Positions 5,659-9,552 of a DNA stretch of 9,552 nucleotides are shown here, in pieces. Within the stretch, counting starts at the first letter, position 1, and every line of letters starts with the position of its first letter. The DNA lies in the NCBI GenBank assembly GCA_002431355.1, contig DJEQ01000065.1, positions 1-9,552 on the forward strand, given 5' to 3'. The translations under genes were made by a program, and so were the position numbers. The notes below the pieces were generated by a model. It did not search any database, was not told where the DNA came from, and saw nothing but the letters and a program-made list of their open reading frames with translations. The DNA is from Oribacterium sp. UBA5894. Its GTDB lineage: Bacteria > Bacillota > Clostridia > Lachnospirales > Lachnospiraceae.

Positions 5659-8115
5659 TTACTTCACCTTCAGCTTGTCAAGATGCCAGATATCCTCTAC
5701 ATACTCTTCGATCGTACGGTCAGAAGAGAACTTGCCAGCATTTGCGGTATTCAGGATGGCGGATTTTGCCCACCATGCTTCGTCCTGATACTGCTGCACG
5801 GCACGCTCCTGCGCATCGTGGTAGGCATGCAGATCCTTCAGAATGAAGTAGCGGTCCGCTACATCCGACTCCTGGGTGTTCAGAAGTGAATTATAGAGTG
5901 GACGGAACAGCTCTGGGTTCTCCGGGCTGTAGAAGCCGTTTACGAGCTGCATCAGCACGCGACGGATCTTCTGATCATTATTGAAGATCTCCATCGGATC
6001 ATACTGATGATTGTGCTCGAGCTCAATGACCTCCTCTGCGGACATACCGAAGATGAAGGCATGCTCCTCGCCCACTTCCTTCACGATCTCAACATTGGCG
6101 CCGTCCATCGTACCGATGGTCAGGGCACCGTTCAGCATGAGCTTCATGTTCGAGGTACCGGAGGCCTCCTTCGAAGCCGTGGAAATCTGCTCCGAAAGAT
6201 CGGCGGCCGGAATGATGATCTCGGCATTGGATACGCGATAGTCCTCGATGAAGACAACCTTGATCTTGCCATGGATCGATTCATCGTTGTTGATGACGTT
6301 CGCCACGTTGTTGATGAGCTTGATCGTGAGCTTCGCGGTCTTATAGCCGGCTGCTGCCTTCGCACCGAAGATGTAGACATGCGGATAGAACTCCATCTCT
6401 GGATGATCCTTCAGCTCGTTGTACATGTACATCACATGGAGAATGTTCATGAGCTGACGCTTGTACTCGTGAAGGCGCTTTACCATGACATCGAAGATGG
6501 CGTCCGTGGAGACCTGGATGCCGTTATGCTCGAGAATGTACTGCGCAAGGCGCTCCTTGTTGTGGCGCTTGATGGCCATGAACTCCGCCTGTGCCTTCTC
6601 ATCATCGGCATAGACCTCGAGCTTCTTCAGCTTCGTGAGATCCGTGATCCAGCCATCGCCGATCTTGTCGCTCACCCAGGCGGCGAGCTCTGGATTTGCA
6701 TGGAGCATCCAGCGACGAGGGGTGATGCCGTTCGTCTTGTTGGAGAACATCTCCGGGTACATCTCGTAGAAGTCCTTGAGGGTCTCCTTCTTCAGAATCT
6801 CCGTGTGGAGCTGTGCCACACCATTCACGGCATGGCTGCCCACGATGGCGAGGTGCGCCATCTTGACCTGTCCGTCATAGATGATGGCCATCTTCGAAAT
6901 CTTGTACTCCGCATTGTCCGGATACTTCGCGCGAATCTCCTCACAGAAGCGGCGGTTGATCTCCTCGACGATCTGGTAGATACGTGGAAGGAGCTTCGAG
7001 AAGAGCTCGATCGGCCACTTCTCAAGGGCCTCCGCCATGATGGTGTGGTTCGTGTAGGCACAGGTCTTCTTCGTGATGTCCCACGCCTCATCCCACTCGA
7101 GGCCATAGTCGTCCATGAGCACACGCATGAGCTCGGCGACCGCAACGGTCGGGTGGGTATCGTTCAGCTGGAACGCCACCTTCTCATACAGGTGATGCAC
7201 ATCGCCATCGTGCTTCTCGTAGTACTCCTTGACGGCCGTCTGTACCGACGCAGAGATGAAGAAGTACTGCTGGCGAAGACGAAGCTCCTTGCCTGCCAGG
7301 TGATTGTCGTTCGGATAGAGGACCTCGACAATGTTTCTCGCCATGTTCTGGTTCTCTACTGCAGCCTGATAGTTGCCCTTATCGAACTCCTCGAGACGGA
7401 AGGTATCCTTCGCCTCCGCATCCCATACCCGCAGGGTATCCACCACGTGGTTGCCATAGCCGACCACCGGCGTATCGTACGGAATGGCAATGACGGACTG
7501 ATAGCCCTTCTGGATGAACTTGAGCTTACCGTTGTCATTCTGCGTCTCGACCCAGCCTCCGAACTTTACTTCCTTCGAAAGCTCTGCGCGGCGAAGCTCG
7601 AATGGGTTGCCATCTCTCAGCCAGTCATCCGGCACCTCCTTCTGGTAGCCATCCTCGATCTTCTGCTTAAACATGCCGTACTTGTAGCGGATGCCACAGC
7701 CGCAGGCCCAGTAGTTGAGGGTTGCAAGGGAATCCAGGAAGCAGGCCGCGAGACGTCCGAGGCCACCATTTCCGAGGGCCCAGTCCGGCTCCTCCGCCTC
7801 GAGTGCATTGAGATCCAGTCCCAGCTCCTCGATGGCTTCCTTCAGCTCCTTGTGACAGGTCAGGTTCAGAATATTGTTTCCGAGCGCACGTCCCATAAGG
7901 AACTCCATGGAGAGGTAGTACACGCGCTTCGCATCCTGCTTCGCTGCGGCCTTCTGGGTCTTCATCCAGTCGTCAATGATGACGTCCTCTACGGCATAGG
8001 CCACCGCATGAAATGCTTCCTTCGTATTAAGATCTGCGAGAGATCTGCGATAAAGCTTTCGCGCATCCGTTTCCACTGCCTTTTTAAATGCTACTTTGTC
8101 GAACTTTTCCACCAT
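5659..8115 (-). CDS. glgP: Glycogen/starch/alpha-glucan phosphorylase
   Basis: This PLP-dependent GT35 enzyme releases glucose-1-phosphate from the non-reducing ends of glycogen or maltodextrin in the cytoplasm. It is complete at 818 residues, a normal bacterial length. The PLP site EASGTSNMK is at 650-658, with Lys658 as the cofactor lysine, followed by LNGALTIGTMDGANVEI. Other family landmarks are EFLMGRALGNN (71-81), NGGLGRLAACFLDSLATL (116-133), QLNDTHPTVAVAELMR (316-331), NGITPRRWM (462-470) and VKRLHEYKRQ (545-554). No key residue is missing. The ATG at 8115 follows AAAGGATG at short spacing. No other glycogen gene (glgA, glgB, glgC, glgD) is in view. It lies 144 bp downstream of ileS on the same strand, preceded by a leader hairpin, and ends in a strong terminator. 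I see no clear promoter of its own, so partial readthrough from ileS is possible. Choice between glycogen and maltodextrin as substrate cannot be made from sequence alone. Confidence 0.97.
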   Translation of the reverse strand: MVEKFDKVAFKKAVETDARKLYRRSLADLNTKEAFHAVAYAVEDVIIDDWMKTQKAAAKQDAKRVYYLSMEFLMGRALGNNILNLTCHKELKEAIEELGLDLNALEAEEPDWALGNGGLGRLAACFLDSLATLNYWACGCGIRYKYGMFKQKIEDGYQKEVPDDWLRDGNPFELRRAELSKEVKFGGWVETQNDNGKLKFIQKGYQSVIAIPYDTPVVGYGNHVVDTLRVWDAEAKDTFRLEEFDKGNYQAAVENQNMARNIVEVLYPNDNHLAGKELRLRQQYFFISASVQTAVKEYYEKHDGDVHHLYEKVAFQLNDTHPTVAVAELMRVLMDDYGLEWDEAWDITKKTCAYTNHTIMAEALEKWPIELFSKLLPRIYQIVEEINRRFCEEIRAKYPDNAEYKISKMAIIYDGQVKMAHLAIVGSHAVNGVAQLHTEILKKETLKDFYEMYPEMFSNKTNGITPRRWMLHANPELAAWVSDKIGDGWITDLTKLKKLEVYADDEKAQAEFMAIKRHNKERLAQYILEHNGIQVSTDAIFDVMVKRLHEYKRQLMNILHVMYMYNELKDHPEMEFYPHVYIFGAKAAAGYKTAKLTIKLINNVANVINNDESIHGKIKVVFIEDYRVSNAEIIIPAADLSEQISTASKEASGTSNMKLMLNGALTIGTMDGANVEIVKEVGEEHAFIFGMSAEEVIELEHNHQYDPMEIFNNDQKIRRVLMQLVNGFYSPENPELFRPLYNSLLNTQESDVADRYFILKDLHAYHDAQERAVQQYQDEAWWAKSAILNTANAGKFSSDRTIEEYVEDIWHLDKLKVK

Positions 8116-8130
8116 ACATCATCCTTTCGT

Positions 8131-8165
8131 CCACGAGGCATCCTGCTGCCCACAGGGTCTCGTGG
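8131..8165 (-). other. Leader hairpin just upstream of the glgP ribosome binding site
   Basis: CCACGAG (8131-8137) and CTCGTGG (8159-8165) form a perfect seven-pair stem with room for an inner CCTG/CAGG pairing. In the glgP mRNA the stem ends a few bases before the AAAGGATG ribosome binding site. It is not followed by a T-run, so it is not a standard terminator. It may affect translation or mRNA stability; no known riboswitch is recognised. Confidence 0.4.
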
Positions 8166-8214
8166 TGCCCCAACAAGGGAGGCCACCGCTCCACGCTTCA
8201 TTTGCAGTGACCGT

Positions 8215-8250
8215 CCCTGGTCTATGTCCAGGGCGGTTCAGAGACCGCCC
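8215..8250 (-). terminator. Two overlapping hairpins after ileS, without a T-run
   Basis: Nine bases after the ileS stop, the minus strand can form GGGCGGT-N6-ACCGCCC (8231-8250), seven GC-rich pairs. It overlaps by three bases a second stem, CCCTGG-N7-CCAGGG (8215-8233), so full versions of both cannot form together. Neither is followed by a T-run. This is either a weak or factor-dependent end of ileS, or a processing or stability element in a readthrough ileS-glgP transcript. Confidence 0.4.
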
Positions 8251-8259
8251 ATCCGGAAT

Positions 8260-9552
8260 TTATCGTTTCTCAACGGCAAGAGTTACCTCTTCGCCATTGA
8301 TATCCCACGTCTTTTCATAGCCCTTCATGGTGTCATATACGATGCTGTCGGCCATGACGATTCGTTTGATTTCGTCTTCATGCTTCTGCATCCGTGCGAT
8401 CATGTCGGCATTGTCCTTCGCATAGACCGTAATATGGTCCATGACCTCGAAGCCGGCTTCCTTCCGCATGGTCTGCAGCTTACTGATGAGTTCACGTACG
8501 AAGCCCTCTTCCTCCAGTTCCGGCGTCAGGTTCGTATCGAGCACTACGGTGATGGTATTGTCTTCTTCTGTTACGAAGCCACCCTTCTGTGCAACGTCAA
8601 TGAGAAGATCGTCCTTCGTGAGGCTGACCTCGGTATCGCCGTCCACGGTGAAGGAGAGCACGCCCTTCCTCTCGAGCTCATCCATCGCAGCGGAGCCGTC
8701 CATTTCACTGAGGTGCGTACGAATCGCGTTGAGGTGCTTTCCGTACTTCGGACCCACGGTCTTCAGCTGTGGCTTGAAGGTGTAGGATGTGAAGGCACGA
8801 AGGTCCTCACGGAAGCTTACCTTCTTCACATTCAGCTCATCCTCGATGATGTCAATGAAGAATGGCTCCAGCGTATGCTCTGCCTTCACGTACATATCGC
8901 CGATCGGCTGACGGTTCTTGACGGCGGCCGTATTTCGTGCGGCACGGCCGAGAAGGACAATGTGAAGCACCTCGTCCATCGTGGCTTCAAGCTGCTCGTC
9001 GATCATCGAGGCATCCGCCTTCGGGAAGCTGCACAGGTGTACAGAAGGCTTCGCAGACGGATCTACACTGCATACCAGGTTCCGGTAGATGGACTCCGTG
9101 ATGAACGGCACCATCGGTGCAGCGGCCTTCGCAAAGGTCACCAGTGCGGTATAGAGCGTCATGTAGGCATTGATCTTATCCTGCTCCATGCCCTTCGCCC
9201 AGAAACGCTCTCTCGAACGACGGACATACCAGTTCGACATGTCGTCCACGAATTCCTGCATGGCATTTGCAGCCTCTGGAATACGGAAGTTCGTGAGATT
9301 GTCATCGACGGCCTTCACGACACTGTTCAGCTTACTGAGGAGCCAGCGGTCCATGACACCGAGCTTCTCGTACTCGAGGCTGTACTTCGTCGGATCGAAG
9401 CGGTCAATGTTCGCGTACAGCACGAAGAACGCATAGGTGTTCCAGAGCGTCGAGAGGAACTTACGCTGTCCCTCCACGACGGCCTTATCATGGAAGCGGT
9501 TCGGCAGCCATGGTGCGGAGTTCGTGTAGAAGAACCAGCGGATGGCGTCGGC
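8260..9552 (-). CDS. ileS: Isoleucyl-tRNA synthetase, type 2 (eukaryotic-like), C-terminal part only
   Basis: This class I synthetase attaches isoleucine to tRNA-Ile. The window holds the last 430 codons; the reading frame stays open through the window edge. The visible part starts in ADAIRWFFYTNSAPWLPNRF, which lies just after the KMSKS loop in this family, so HIGH, KMSKS and the editing domain are outside. The anticodon-binding domain follows (visible residues about 66-200), with MDRWLLSKLN and WYVRRSRERFW (about 108-118). Next come RNTAAVKNRQPIG (206-218) and DELNVKKVSF (238-247). The protein ends VAVEKR with no cysteine-rich zinc finger, unlike the common bacterial type 1 enzyme. Both the motif set and the missing zinc finger point to type 2, the class known for low sensitivity to mupirocin. 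A GTG at 9477 is an internal valine, not a start. Confidence 0.95.
   Translation of the reverse strand, partial: ADAIRWFFYTNSAPWLPNRFHDKAVVEGQRKFLSTLWNTYAFFVLYANIDRFDPTKYSLEYEKLGVMDRWLLSKLNSVVKAVDDNLTNFRIPEAANAMQEFVDDMSNWYVRRSRERFWAKGMEQDKINAYMTLYTALVTFAKAAAPMVPFITESIYRNLVCSVDPSAKPSVHLCSFPKADASMIDEQLEATMDEVLHIVLLGRAARNTAAVKNRQPIGDMYVKAEHTLEPFFIDIIEDELNVKKVSFREDLRAFTSYTFKPQLKTVGPKYGKHLNAIRTHLSEMDGSAAMDELERKGVLSFTVDGDTEVSLTKDDLLIDVAQKGGFVTEEDNTITVVLDTNLTPELEEEGFVRELISKLQTMRKEAGFEVMDHITVYAKDNADMIARMQKHEDEIKRIVMADSIVYDTMKGYEKTWDINGEEVTLAVEKR

Noticed and set aside
5566..5889. Plus-strand open frame of 107 codons starting in the third repeat unit
   Set aside because: It runs through the terminator stem and then antisense to the end of glgP, and has no ribosome binding site.

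Overview
The window looks like chromosomal core DNA of a low-to-moderate GC Firmicute. The best guess is a Lachnospiraceae-type clostridium, based on clean AGGAGG-like ribosome binding sites, a eukaryotic-like (type 2) isoleucyl-tRNA synthetase, a long M29 aminopeptidase, and a VanZ gene flanked by small membrane proteins. The genus assignment is inference only. I see no insertion sequence, phage gene, CRISPR array, tRNA or rRNA. All genes but one lie on the minus strand.

Layout, left to right. Positions 1-794 hold the N-terminal part of a secreted D-Ala-D-Ala carboxypeptidase (minus strand, cut by the window edge). Positions 964-3117 encode a 717-residue M29 metallo-aminopeptidase with a large N-terminal extension. 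Positions 3277-4245 form a tight three-gene membrane cassette, transcribed in the order 49-residue membrane protein, VanZ-family protein, 3-TM protein. The junctions are a 1-nt gap and a 1-nt overlap. Its predicted promoter overlaps, on the opposite strand, a predicted promoter for the only plus-strand gene, a two-part GNAT acetyltransferase (4535-5398). This gene converges on glgP (5659-8115, minus), a complete glycogen/alpha-glucan phosphorylase. A strong bidirectional terminator sits between the two. Upstream of glgP, positions 8260-9552 hold the C-terminal 430 codons of ileS (minus, cut by the window edge).

The genes do not form one pathway. They cover peptidoglycan trimming, peptide turnover, a small envelope cassette, acyl transfer, storage-polysaccharide breakdown and tRNA charging. 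The most unusual non-coding feature is between the GNAT gene and the terminator: an AT-rich stretch with three elements of exactly 39 bp, each bounded by the 7-bp inverted ends ATAGGCA / TGCCTAT (one mismatch in the third) and each with a related GC-(G/C)-(C/A)-TTT core. No coding feature explains it. I found no clear undescribed multi-gene system. This repeat cluster and the three-gene membrane cassette are the items most worth checking.
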